From: an uncultured Ruminiclostridium sp.
Lineage (GTDB): Bacteria > Bacillota > Clostridia > Oscillospirales > Ruminococcaceae
DNA length: 64,000 nucleotides
Direction: 5' to 3'
Assembly: GCA_910579265.1 (NCBI GenBank)
Contig: CAJTTE010000003.1
Span: 124,001 to 188,000 of the forward strand
The notes under the pieces were generated by a model, which was not told where the DNA came from, made no database searches, and saw only the letters and a program-made list of their open reading frames with translations. A program made the translations under genes and the position numbers. This document shows, in pieces, positions 26,692-36,500 of the stretch (position 1 is the stretch's first letter; the number at the start of each line of letters is the position of its first letter).

Positions 26692-26883
26692 GTAATCGTT
26701 CCTTTATGCTGCGGTAAAGCCCGTCCGCACCCTTCGGGCCGTTTGACTGCGGCGTTCCCGCCCCTTGTCCTTGAATATTCGGTACCTGCGGACCGGCATA
26801 AGTCCTGAACGGATTTTCCGGCGGCGCCTCCCGGCTTTGGCTTCTTCGGGATCGCGGCCGAAAACGGAAGGAGACCTCATACG

Positions 26884-27573
26884 ATGGATAACATACTGAT
26901 AGTGGATGATGAAAAAGCGATTGCCGATTTGGTGGAGCTTTACCTGAAAAACGAAAACTACGGCGTTTTTAAAGCATATAACGCGGACGAAGCTCTGTCC
27001 GTGGTGGAAAGCGAGAAAATAACGCTTGCCGTACTTGATGTTATGCTGCCCGACAGCGACGGCTTCACCCTGTTGAAAAAAATACGGGAAAAATACTTTT
27101 TTCCTATAATAATGCTGACGGCCAAAATAGAAGCCGCTGATAAAATAACGGGGCTTACCTTAGGCGCCGACGACTATATAACGAAGCCCTTCGACCCTCT
27201 CGAGCTTACCGCCAGAGTAAAGACCCAGCTTCGCCGCTTTACAAAATACAATGCCGGAGCACCCGCCCGGAATGCCGGCGAATACGAAATAAGGGGCTTA
27301 TACGTTTCCGTAAGCAGCCATAAATGTCTTAAAAACGGAGCGGAAGTTACGCTGACTCCGATAGAATTCGATATCCTATGCTATCTGTGTGATAAGCGCG
27401 GCTGCGTCGTCTCGTCGGAAGAGCTTTTTGAAGCCGTGTGGGGCGAAAAATATCTCGACAGCAACAATACGGTAATGGCGCATATAGCCAGGCTGCGCGA
27501 AAAACTGGGCGAACCGGCGCGAAAACCAAAATACATAAAAACCGTATGGGGGGTGGGATATACAATTGAATAA
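26884..27573 (+). CDS. vanR: VanR-type response regulator
   Basis: This 229-residue OmpR-family transcription factor activates the resistance genes when phosphorylated. The receiver domain (1-120) has the acidic pocket VDDE at 7-10, the phospho-acceptor Asp52 in LDVMLP, and the Lys in YITKPFDP. The C-terminal winged-helix (about 130-229) shows LTPIEFDILCYL and NNTVMAHIARLREKLGEP, as in VanR and relatives. GGAAGGAG precedes the ATG. It overlaps the kinase gene by 8 nt. Naming as VanR rests on the adjoining vanS-vanW-vanG-vanXY genes. Confidence 0.88.
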   Translation: MDNILIVDDEKAIADLVELYLKNENYGVFKAYNADEALSVVESEKITLAVLDVMLPDSDGFTLLKKIREKYFFPIIMLTAKIEAADKITGLTLGADDYITKPFDPLELTARVKTQLRRFTKYNAGAPARNAGEYEIRGLYVSVSSHKCLKNGAEVTLTPIEFDILCYLCDKRGCVVSSEELFEAVWGEKYLDSNNTVMAHIARLREKLGEPARKPKYIKTVWGVGYTIE

Positions 27574-28669
27574 AAAGAACATAATTAAGCGTCCCGCGTC
27601 AAAAGCCATAACATGGAACATTCTTTTTAAATATTTTCTTGCCCTGGGGGCATTTGTGATTACCCTGCTGCTCCTGTTGTTCCTGTCGGCTTTTGTCTGC
27701 CGGCTTATTATATGGCAGCCTGACGACCCTCTCTATATATTCCTTCTGAAAATAAGGGACAATATCATTTTGATCTGCGGCATTATCGTCCTGGCAGGCT
27801 TGGCGGTAATAACATACCACTTTATTTCCAGGCTTACCGCCTGTCTGGACAGTATAGTGGATGCGGCGGAACAGCTCTTATCCCCTGAGTCGGAACCGGT
27901 GGAGCTTCCCAAGGAAATAAAAAGCATACAGGACGAGCTTAACCGTATAAGAGAAGAAAGCCTTAAAAACTTGGCCATGGCGCGGGAAGCCGAACAAAGA
28001 AAAAACAATCTTATAGTTTACCTTGCGCACGATCTTAAAACTCCGCTTACCAGCGTTATCGGATATTTGACGCTTATGCGCGACGAGCCGGAGCTTTCCC
28101 CCGAATTAAGATCAAGATATACCGGCATTGCCTTGGAAAAGGCGGAACGTCTGGAAGATCTTATAAACGAATTTTTTGAAATAACGAGATTTAACCTTGC
28201 CTCCATGGTGATGGAAACTCAGCGGATAAGCCTAAGCCGTATGCTGGAGCAGCTCTGCGATGAATTCAGCCCGATCCTGAAGGACAAAGGACTAAGCTGG
28301 AAAACGGAAATAGACGATGAAACGGAAATAATCTGCGATCCGGACAAGCTGGAAAGGGTTTTCGACAATCTGATAAGAAATGCGGTAAATTACAGTTATG
28401 AAAACTCCCGCATATATCTCTCCATGAAAAAACTTCCTGAGACTGCAAAAATAGTTGTCCGCAACAGCGGTAAAACCATTCCTCCCGAAAAATTAAGCCG
28501 AATTTTCGATCAGTTCTTCCGTCTTGATTCCTCCCGCGCCTCCGCCACCGGAGGAGCCGGACTGGGACTGGCGATAGCCAAAGAAATAACCGAGCTGCAC
28601 GGCGGAAGCATAAGCGTCGAAAGCGAAAACGAAAAAATAATTTTTACCGTGCTTCTTCCTTTGTCATAA
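27566..28669 (+). CDS. vanS: VanS-type sensor histidine kinase
   Basis: This 367-residue membrane kinase pairs with VanR. Two membrane helices (about 27-48 and 66-88) enclose only ~18 extracellular residues, the short-sensor form seen in VanG/VanC-type systems. A HAMP-like linker leads to the H-box AHDLKTP with His155. The N, G1 and G2 boxes are DNLIRNAVNYS, IFDQFFRLDSSRA and GGAGLGLAIAKE. The start is TTG at 27566 with GGGGGTGGGA upstream, overlapping the vanR stop. The ligand (drug or cell-wall state) cannot be told from sequence. A strong terminator follows. Confidence 0.88.
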   Translation: MNKKNIIKRPASKAITWNILFKYFLALGAFVITLLLLLFLSAFVCRLIIWQPDDPLYIFLLKIRDNIILICGIIVLAGLAVITYHFISRLTACLDSIVDAAEQLLSPESEPVELPKEIKSIQDELNRIREESLKNLAMAREAEQRKNNLIVYLAHDLKTPLTSVIGYLTLMRDEPELSPELRSRYTGIALEKAERLEDLINEFFEITRFNLASMVMETQRISLSRMLEQLCDEFSPILKDKGLSWKTEIDDETEIICDPDKLERVFDNLIRNAVNYSYENSRIYLSMKKLPETAKIVVRNSGKTIPPEKLSRIFDQFFRLDSSRASATGGAGLGLAIAKEITELHGGSISVESENEKIIFTVLLPLS

Positions 28670-28728
28670 AAACGTAAGATTTTCTTAAGCTGTTCTTAAT
28701 GCCGCCGCAATAAAAAACAAAAACATAC

Positions 28729-28781
28729 GAGGCCCTTTTAAGGTACAATAAGCCTGTACCGTAAAAGGACCTTTTCTTTTT
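28729..28781 (+). terminator. Rho-independent terminator after vanS
   Basis: GGCCCTTTTAAGGTACA pairs with TGTACCGTAAAAGGACC around a short loop and is followed by TTTTCTTTTT. It separates vanRS from the resistance genes, which therefore need their own promoter. Confidence 0.85.
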
Positions 28782-28991
28782 ATACTTTTGGGAAAACCGG
28801 ACTCCCCCATTTTTTCGGATCACACTTTGAAATCTGCACACACAAAAGAAAAGCGTCATCGTCAGGCATAAAAAACTTCCGTACCGCGTTAAAGACCTCC
28901 GGCCTGTGATATCCCGAAGTCTTTGTCCTTGATAAAAACGTTTTTAATCCGGCGTCCGGCGCGTTTGCCCTGATATGGGTTTTTGTATGCT

Positions 28992-29160
28992 TTGCTCCTC
29001 TCTTTTCCTCATGATATACTGTACCACATTTTTAACTGGCTTTCAATGGCCGGATCATAAAAAACCCAAAATTTTTTTATGCCCTATTTTCCCGATCCCG
29101 ATAAGCAAAAACGCGATGCATAACCAAGCTAACGATTTTAGATAAATAATCTTTTTTTAC
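28992..29160 (+). promoter_or_regulatory. Promoter and conserved control region for vanW-vanG-vanXY (copy 2)
   Basis: TTGCTC, 17 bases and TATACT (28992-29020) are followed ten bases later by TTTTAA and TTTCAA half-sites 11 bp apart (29030, 29041). The block then keeps the same conserved tail as the copy before vanR, ending CTAACGATTTTAGATAAATA. The match of order and spacing between the two sites suggests coordinated control by VanR. The half-sites lie downstream of the TATACT box, so either repression at this promoter or activation of a second start is possible. Confidence 0.55.
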
Positions 29161-29543
29161 TCTACCTTTTAAGATCAAACGATACGCTCCCTATGCCGGG
29201 CTTGTCGGTGCTTATAGCGATCCTGTAAGTGTTCCGCTGCGGTTCGGCAGTTCAAATAACGCATAGCCTCGTTATGATCCCTTACGGGCGTCAGCCCGCC
29301 TTTGCCCCCCCGTCTCGCTCCGTACAATTTGCTCCTGCCCCCTTTGCGCCGAATTATTTATCGGATTGCTGTAGGACCTGTCTTAACAAGATCATGGGGG
29401 GGTTCCCCGGCGGATCGTTCCGAGCAGACGAAAGTCCGCGGGGATACCTGACGTATTTTAAAGGCTTGCGGCGGAGCCGTCGCCATGATTTGCCGAAAGG
29501 ATGCGCGGGATATCTTGTAAAAATACCGGAAGGAGAACACAAA
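29161..29543 (+). other. Long leader before vanW, no gene supported
   Basis: About 380 bases between the control region and vanW. A frame is open from 29229 into vanW but its N-terminal 105 residues have no VanW-like sequence or ribosome binding site. In E. faecalis vanG clusters a vanY gene precedes vanW; no VanY remnant is recognisable here. Confidence 0.5.
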
Positions 29544-30368
29544 ATGCCGAGAAAACGTCTGACCCAGCTTTTTCCCTTTCTGATCCCCATAAGGATCAGA
29601 CAGCGGCTTCTTTTCTACTACGCCTCCATGCGCTTTGACAAAAACATATATTCGAGGACCAAAGCCCCTCCCCTTGCCAACACCGAGTTTTCGGCTTCGC
29701 TTCCTTTGCGGAATACCGAGACCGGCTTCGATATGATTTATCAGGAAAACAAGATCTTTAATCTGAAGCTTGCTTCGGACGCCGTAAACGGTTTACTGAT
29801 AAAACCGGGCGAAACCTTTTCCTTTAGTCTGGCGGTAAAAGGCGCGGATAAGAAAACGCGCTACAAAGACGGCCTTGTAATGATGAACGGAAGACTTACG
29901 CCCGCATACGGAGGCGGGATGTGTCAGCTTACCGATCTTATTTTCCTTTTGTTTTTGCATTCGCCCCTGATCGTAACGGAACGCCACGGCCATAAGATAA
30001 AGGACTTCCCGGATCTATGCGGATGCGGCATGCCGAAAGGCATTGACGCAACCGTATTTGAAGGCTGGCTGGATCTTAAAGTGAAAAACACCACACGCCG
30101 GACCTTTCAGCTGAACTTTGACTTTTCCGAAAACGAAATTACCGGCTTTCTTCTGTCCGACTGCAAAAGCGGCTGCAATTATGCCGTAGCCAACGGAAAA
30201 GTTATTTACAGGCGGATCGGCGGGAAAATTTATGAAGAGGCCGAGGTGATACGGATCCGTTCCTTAAGCTCTACCGGGGAAAAAAACTCCGAGAAGCTTT
30301 TATATACTAACATCTGTGAAATAGGATATACGCTGCCGAAGGAGGTGGAAATAATTGAATCGGCTTAA
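29544..30368 (+). CDS. vanW: VanW family protein
   Basis: This 274-residue VanW protein has unknown biochemical function and is an accessory of vanB and vanG clusters. Its conserved core is LLIKPGETFSFSLAVKGADK, GGMCQLTDLIF and FLHSPLIVTERHGH, which includes the Gly-Gly-x-Cys-Gln-Leu and Glu-Arg-His motifs of the family. No signal peptide is obvious. The ATG at 29544 is chosen because AAGGAG lies ten bases upstream; the frame is open further 5' without any site. It overlaps vanG by 14 nt, so the two are probably coupled. Confidence 0.88.
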   Translation: MPRKRLTQLFPFLIPIRIRQRLLFYYASMRFDKNIYSRTKAPPLANTEFSASLPLRNTETGFDMIYQENKIFNLKLASDAVNGLLIKPGETFSFSLAVKGADKKTRYKDGLVMMNGRLTPAYGGGMCQLTDLIFLLFLHSPLIVTERHGHKIKDFPDLCGCGMPKGIDATVFEGWLDLKVKNTTRRTFQLNFDFSENEITGFLLSDCKSGCNYAVANGKVIYRRIGGKIYEEAEVIRIRSLSSTGEKNSEKLLYTNICEIGYTLPKEVEIIESA

Positions 30369-31407
30369 TGTTGCGGTGATTTTCGGAGGGTGCTCAAGCG
30401 AATACGAAGTATCCTTGGAATCGGCATATTCGGTAATAACTAATCTTGATAGGAATAAATACCGCCCGCTTCCGGTGGGCATAACGCGAAGCGGCGACTG
30501 GTTCTGTTTCTTCGGCAGCATTGACGCTCTGAGATCGGACGGCTGGCATTACGGCGAAAACGCAGTTCCCGCCGCTATTTCTCCGGATAGAAGCAAAAAA
30601 AGTCTGCTGGTATATGAAGAAAGCGGCGTAAAAGAGATCCCGATTGACGCGATTTTTCCCGTGCTGCACGGAAAAAACGGAGAGGACGGAACGGTACAGG
30701 CGTTGGCGGAGCTGGCGGATATCCCCCTTATAGGCTGCGGGACTCTTTCCTCTGCTCTGTGTATGGACAAGGACAAGGCGCACAGGCTCGTTGCCGCCGA
30801 AGGCATTTCCGTTCCGTTATCGGCTGTGTTCTCCGATACGCAAGCGGACAGGTCCCGGCTTCTGAGCTTTGCCGTTAAAACGGGCTTCCCGTTATTTGTA
30901 AAGCCCCTTCGGTCGGGCTCGTCCTGCGGAGTATCAAAAGTTAATAACGAAAGAGAGCTGATACCCGCCGCGGAAAAGGCTCTGCACTACGACCATAGGA
31001 TGATCGCGGAGGAAGCCGTTGAAGGAAACGAAGTGGGCTGTGCGGTAATAAGCTGCGGAGAACGTCTGATGATCGGCGGACCCGACTTGATAGAGCTGAG
31101 CGGAGATTTTTTCGATTATTCGGAAAAATATACTCCGAAGACCTCGCGCATAATCTGTCCGGCCGGTATATCGGATGAAAGATCCCGTGAAATAAGAGAA
31201 ACCGCCTTGCGCATCTTCAGAATATTGGGCTGCGGCGTTTTTGCACGAGTTGATATGTTCTTGACCCCCGAAGGAAAAATATATTTTAACGAAGTAAATA
31301 CGATTCCGGGATTTACTCCTCACAGCCGTTTTCCTGCGATGCTGAAAACGGAAGGTATTTCCTTTGGTAAAATGCTTGATATGATAATAAGCGGGGTAGT
31401 GAGATGA
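30355..31407 (+). CDS. vanG: D-Ala-D-Ser ligase, VanG type
   Basis: This 350-residue ATP-grasp ligase makes D-Ala-D-Ser termini for peptidoglycan precursors, lowering vancomycin affinity. Motifs include VIFGGCSSEYEVSLESAYSV, FPVLHGKNGEDGT, TLSSALCMDKDKAH, KPLRSGSSCGVSK, FFDYSEKYTPK (omega loop) and FNEVNTIPGFTPHSRFP. The wording is much closer to VanG than to housekeeping Ddl. The start is TTG at 30355 with AAGGAGGTGG seven bases upstream, inside the end of vanW. Assignment as D-Ser rather than D-Lac specific rests on family resemblance and the vanXY partner. Confidence in family is high. Confidence 0.92.
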   Translation: MNRLNVAVIFGGCSSEYEVSLESAYSVITNLDRNKYRPLPVGITRSGDWFCFFGSIDALRSDGWHYGENAVPAAISPDRSKKSLLVYEESGVKEIPIDAIFPVLHGKNGEDGTVQALAELADIPLIGCGTLSSALCMDKDKAHRLVAAEGISVPLSAVFSDTQADRSRLLSFAVKTGFPLFVKPLRSGSSCGVSKVNNERELIPAAEKALHYDHRMIAEEAVEGNEVGCAVISCGERLMIGGPDLIELSGDFFDYSEKYTPKTSRIICPAGISDERSREIRETALRIFRILGCGVFARVDMFLTPEGKIYFNEVNTIPGFTPHSRFPAMLKTEGISFGKMLDMIISGVVR

Positions 31408-31943
31408 TAAATGACAAATACCTGATACTGGTAAACTGGGAAAATCCGTGCCGCCCGGTAAAAAGAGACGCATTAATACCCGTATCCGGAGTGCTTCTCG
31501 AATCCGAGGCTGCGGAAAATCTGAAAAATCTCCTTATAAGCATAAATGCGGCGGAAAAAATAACTGCGGTAAGCGGATGGCGTTCCGTAACGGAACAGCG
31601 CAGAATATGGGACGATTCCGTGAAGGAAAACGGAATGGATTTTACCCGGAAATACGTTGCCGCCCCGAGGCACAGCGAGCATCACACCGGACTTGCCGTG
31701 GATCTTGCCCTGAAAAAGGATCGGATAGACTTTATCTGTCCCGATTTTCCCTATGAAGGAATATGTCAGGAATTCAGGCAAAACGCACCTATGTACGGCT
31801 TTGTTGAGCGCTACCCCGAAAATAAGCGGCACATAACAAAAATATTTCACGAGCCATGGCATTTCCGCTATGTGGGCAGGAAGCACGCCTTGATAATGAC
31901 CACCGAAAACCTGACGCTTGAGGAATATCTTAACGCTCTGTAA
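31404..31943 (+). CDS. vanXY: VanXY D,D-dipeptidase/carboxypeptidase
   Basis: This 179-residue zinc peptidase removes D-Ala-D-Ala and terminal D-Ala so that only D-Ala-D-Ser precursors remain. The zinc site is visible: SEHHTGLAVD at 91-100 (His93, Asp100) and EPWHFRY at 150-156 (catalytic Glu150, His153). The GWRS motif is at 59-62. It overlaps vanG by 4 nt (ATGA). Its length is near VanXY of the C type and shorter than VanXY-G. No signal peptide, so cytoplasmic. No vanT serine racemase follows. Confidence 0.9.
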   Translation: MINDKYLILVNWENPCRPVKRDALIPVSGVLLESEAAENLKNLLISINAAEKITAVSGWRSVTEQRRIWDDSVKENGMDFTRKYVAAPRHSEHHTGLAVDLALKKDRIDFICPDFPYEGICQEFRQNAPMYGFVERYPENKRHITKIFHEPWHFRYVGRKHALIMTTENLTLEEYLNAL

Positions 31944-32109
31944 CGTCAGACAAACATCACGCAGCGGACGATTCCGTCCGTTTCCGGCGTGAGCCGTAAT
32001 GTCTGCTTCTGTTAAGACGCGGCGGCACGGACAATTATGCCTGCGGACGGTTTACGGAATATATAAGACTATTCCGTCGTAAAAACGCAGCATCCAGATG
32101 CAAAATAAG

Positions 32110-32185
32110 GACCGCACACTGCCCGGAAAATGCCGATCGGCTTCCGCCATCGGTCGGGGTACGGAAAACGTGTGCGGTTTTTATT
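32110..32185 (+). terminator. Terminator after vanXY
   Basis: CCGCACAC near 32113 pairs with GTGTGCGG near 32171, enclosing an inner stem around CCGATCGGCTTCCGCCATCGG, followed by TTTTTATTTAT. It lies about 170 bases after vanXY and marks the end of the cluster. Confidence 0.7.
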
Positions 32186-32377
32186 TATCATTGACGGAAG
32201 CGGATCCGCATAAAACCGATATACGGGCTTTTATCAAGGTTAAACGGATAAAATATTTCCATATGCGCGCATCCCGGCCATTCGCGGCATAAAGGAAAAA
32301 ACATACGTCCGCTCCTATGGGATCGGCGGAATACGCGGCGGAAGCTTAAAGTACCTGTGGCATTTTTCAGGGCGGAT

Positions 32378-32473
32378 CTGAAAACAAAACAAATTTGTAT
32401 AGCCGCGCTGAAAGGACGGCGGCTTCAAGGAAAAAGCAGAGAAATACGAGTATATTCCATAATATCCCTTTGA
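32378..32473 (+). repeat. R4 element, copy D
   Basis: About 95-bp copy beginning AACAAAACAAATTTGTATAG with GGCGGCTTCAAGGAAAAAGC. It lies in the chromosomal gap after the van cluster, showing that R4 is not confined to the prophage. The flanks at 31944-33522 otherwise hold an R3 copy, a short direct repeat of GATATATCTCCGTCCTGCGT at 32703 and 32769, and no gene. Confidence 0.75.
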
Positions 32474-33056
32474 GATAGTTGTTAGAGCACTTAAATGCGG
32501 AAAGCGTCCGCCGTTAGCAGGAAAAGTGGATTTGCGGCTCCTCAGACAGCCCATGATAACAGCGTAAAACGGCCTGAATTTCCGAAAGAAGAGCCGCATA
32601 AAAAACACGCGCCGTTTCCCGCAGATAAATGCCGGCAGCATCGGTCTTATCGAAAAAATACGGGCGAGCCCATGATTATCACCGTTGAAAGTCCGGTTTC
32701 CGGATATATCTCCGTCCTGCGTGTAAAACGATACTTTTAAAAAATTTATAGTCTCATTAATGAGACGGGGATATATCTCCGTCCTGCGTTTAAGACGATA
32801 CTGCCTCCCGTGAAAAAATCCTCTTAATCTTTAAAACAAAAGACGCTATGGTCTTTTTAAACGGAGAAAGGCGGTGGCCGTCCGCCTTGGTGCGTTAAAA
32901 CCCGCACCCTTTATTTGCGGGAACCGAAGGACAGTGCGGATATTCGCCCCGATGCATTAAAACCCATGCGCCGGCTGCCGGACGGTTTGACCGCGAAGCC
33001 CCATACATAAACAAGCGCAACGAATATCCCGATAAAGCGTCCATACCGATTCTTAA

Positions 33057-33231
33057 AACCTGTTTAGTATCCCGAAGCATGTGGATCGCGCAGCAGCTTT
33101 TGCGTGTTTCCGAACGATTTTTCGCGGACATACTTTTTGCAGACATACTTGATGTGCATCAAGAAAATCCAACGAAGAAATACGCCAAAGGTGCAGGCAG
33201 GCTGCATGCCGTGATATGCTGGACAGGCTCT
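33057..33231 (+). repeat. R3 element, copy D
   Basis: About 175-bp divergent copy with ends ACCTGTTTAGTATCCCGAAG and GCTGGACAGGCTCTA. The middle has been rearranged but keeps CTTGATGTGCATCAAG. Confidence 0.65.
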
Positions 33232-33522
33232 ATCTGACGCAGGCTTTTTTTGTTTTTTCCTAACCGCCTTCCTGTCCCATTGGCCTGGATCGGTGTTATA
33301 TATTGCCGCTCTGTTAAGCTCCGATATACCGTAACGTATTTTCAGCTGTATTGAACATATTCGGAAAATAAAAAAGTACGTTTTCGGTCATTAAAATCTT
33401 CTTTTTCTATTGATTTTTTCTTCTCTCTGATGTATAATAAATTATGAATATCATCATCTGTATAAAGCGGCACGGATAAAAATGATTTTCCCTCATGAAC
33501 TGTGAAAGGAGCCGTAACAAAA

Positions 33523-36500
33523 ATGAAAAAAAGAATTATTTCGACGGTCGTAGCTATATCGCTGGCTGTAACTTTTATGTTCGGCGTATTTCCGTCCTTC
33601 AGAGAAAGTCGGTCCGATCCGTTTTCGGAAGCTGACGAAGCCGAAGGCGAATACATAATAGAACAGGGTGCTGATTGGAAATTATACAATAACGGAAAAC
33701 TTGTTATTCTGACCGATGCCGGTATGTCGGACTGGATGAGTTTTCTGAAATCTGCCGGCGTTGGAGGCGAAACCGTATCCTCCGCTTTGGATACCGGTCC
33801 GGATACGGTTATTGCAGCCGGTACGGAAACTGAAGCCGGCGACATAAACGACCCCGAAGGCTCCGCGCCGGACATTGCGGCAGCCGGAGCTTCCGACATG
33901 TATAACACCGGCAGCTCCGGTGAAAACGAAAGGACGGACGAATCGGCCGCCGATACTTCCGATGTCCTTGAGACCCCCGACTCGGAGGACGGCGCTTCTG
34001 ACGCATCCGCATCCGGGGACGTTCCGATCCCGGAAAACACCGGAGAGCCGGAAAATGACGCCCCAACACCTGAAAACGAATTAGCGGCAAACATTAAAAA
34101 AATAGTTTTCGGGGAGGGAGTTTCGCTTATACCCGAAGCCTTTTTTGCCGACCGCTATTCCGGGGTGGAAAGTGTTTTCATTCCCGACAGCGTAAAGGAA
34201 ATCGGAGCCGGGGCATTTGAAAACTGCATATCGCTCGGTTCTGTGACTATATCCGGAGAAGTGCTTCCCCGTATAGGTTCGGACGTTTTTACCGGATGTA
34301 AGTTCATTGCCGAAGGAACAAAGGCCGTCAAGGTGTCCGAAGCGGCGCTGGAGGCTTTATATTCCGACGGCGCGGAGCGGGACGATTGGAAGGATTATAT
34401 AAGCTTCATATTTACGGACGGCGGCTCTGATCTTACGATAAAAATTGACGAAACCAATTTCCCCGACAAAAATTTCAGAGCCATAGCGGCAAGTGAAATG
34501 ATAGACAAAAACATGGACGGAGAACTGTCCGTGGAAGAAATATCTCTTGTGACCGATCTGAATTTGAGCGGTAAGGACATATCCGATCTCGAGGGAATCG
34601 GATTCTTCACCTCTCTGAAAACGCTGGACTGCAGCGGGAACGGTCTTACTTCGTTAAACTTAAAAGAAAATATTGAGCTTGAAGCCTTGGATTGCAGCGG
34701 TAATTTGCTGACATACATCGATCTCGGCGCGTTATCCCGTCTTACCTGTCTGAACTGCGGCAATAACCGTCTTGTAGCCCTTGACATAAGCCGTGATGCC
34801 GATATGGAAGAGCTGACCGTGGAATGCACCGATAACCGTTTCCGGATAGAAGGTTGTTCCGGCGAATTCAGTCTGCATGAGCTTCCCGAAGGCTTCGACG
34901 CCGCAAGGGCGTCGGATTGGTCGGGCGCCGAATATGACGGAGAAATGATCTCCGGCATAAAAGAAGACGGCATTATAACTTACAAATATGACTGCGGAGG
35001 AATAACGGCGGAATTTGTCATAGAATATCTGAACCGCCACAAGCTGGAGGAGGTTGCGATAAAAGACGCCACCTGTACCGAAGAAGGATACGGCGTCGAA
35101 GACGAGAGCCTGTCCGCCTTCCTGCGCTGCATCATATGCGAAAAAACCTTTGCCGATAAGGAAGGAACAAGAGAAATAGCCGTAACGGTCATTCCTGCCG
35201 GTCATGACGAAAGCGGCGGCTATCAGTGCGACAGCCACAGCCATAAAAAGCTCTGCAAACGCTGCGGCGAAAGCATAGAGACGGGAGAACACCGCTACGA
35301 TGCCGAAGGGATATGCGGGGTATGCGGATACGAAAAGCCGGACGAAAGGCCTTCCTCCTGCCCCCATAACATGGTGAAGCATGAGTACTCGGCTCCATCC
35401 TGCACCGAACCGGGAACCGTTGAATATTGGAACTGTACCGTATGCCTGAAGTATTTCGGTAACGAAACGGGAAGTGCGGAAATAACCGATATTCTCTCCC
35501 TGATCATCCCGGCGGCAGGCCATATAACGGAAAAAGCGGAAGGACGGCCCGCCTCCTGCCATGGCGGGGGAAATCTTGAATATTACGTCTGCCGCAGCTG
35601 CGGAATGTGTTTCTTTGACGAAGCGGCGGAAAATGAGATCAAGGATATTTCCGAAACGGTGATTCCCTCCTTGCCTCACAGCTTTGAAACTCTGAAATAT
35701 GACAGTCATTATCATTGGTACGGATGCTCCAACGAAGGCTGCGAAGAAAATCTCGAGCCTGTGGAACACGACTATGAAATAACCGTCAATATGCCTTCAT
35801 GCACGCAAAGGGGAACGATCGTATATACCTGCAAGCTTTGCGGCTATTCCAAAACGGAAGTGACCTCCGAGCCCTCGGATCACAGCTATGGTACGGATTT
35901 TGAATATAACGGATCCGGCCACTGGCATATTTGCCAAAATGAAGATTGTCATGAAACGAGCGAAGCGGAATCTCACATATGGACGGCGAATGATGAAAGC
36001 TCTTCCGACGTCGGATCGATCTCCGACAACGGTGTTAAAAGCTTCGTATGCTCGGTCTGCGGAGCGATAAAAAACGAGACGCCCGATCCTCCCGCATCTG
36101 ATACTGCGGCGCAAACGCCCCCGCCTGAAATCACATCGGAAAACGAAGAAAAGCCCGTGGAAGATGATCCGGTAATAAACGTAACATGGCCCGCCTGCGC
36201 AACGGTGATCTTCAATCCATACAATATGGAGCTCGGCATAACTGAAAAATCCGACGGCGAATTGACTCTGGACAAAAATCCGGAACCGGGCTCCGCCGTT
36301 TCCGGAAATATAATTTCACCGGAAATGACCATCGTCAACAACGGAAGCTCAAAAATAGCCATTAATGTGACGGGATACGCTTCCGCCGTGATAAAGAACG
36401 GAAATGTAAGCGAGGATATACCCTTTGTCGGCAATTTGCCCGACGGAGAAGGCGGTATCGAAAACAACGCCGTTTTACTGTGGATCGAAGCGAAGGGATC

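Noticed and set aside
29229..29543. 5' extension of vanW
   Set aside because: The extra 105 residues lack a ribosome binding site and family similarity, while ATG 29544 has AAGGAG at good spacing.
34732..35769. 345-codon open frame antisense to the surface-protein gene
   Set aside because: It mirrors the biased codons of the plus-strand gene, has no ribosome binding site and no family-like sequence. The plus-strand frame has a signal peptide, domains and a good start.
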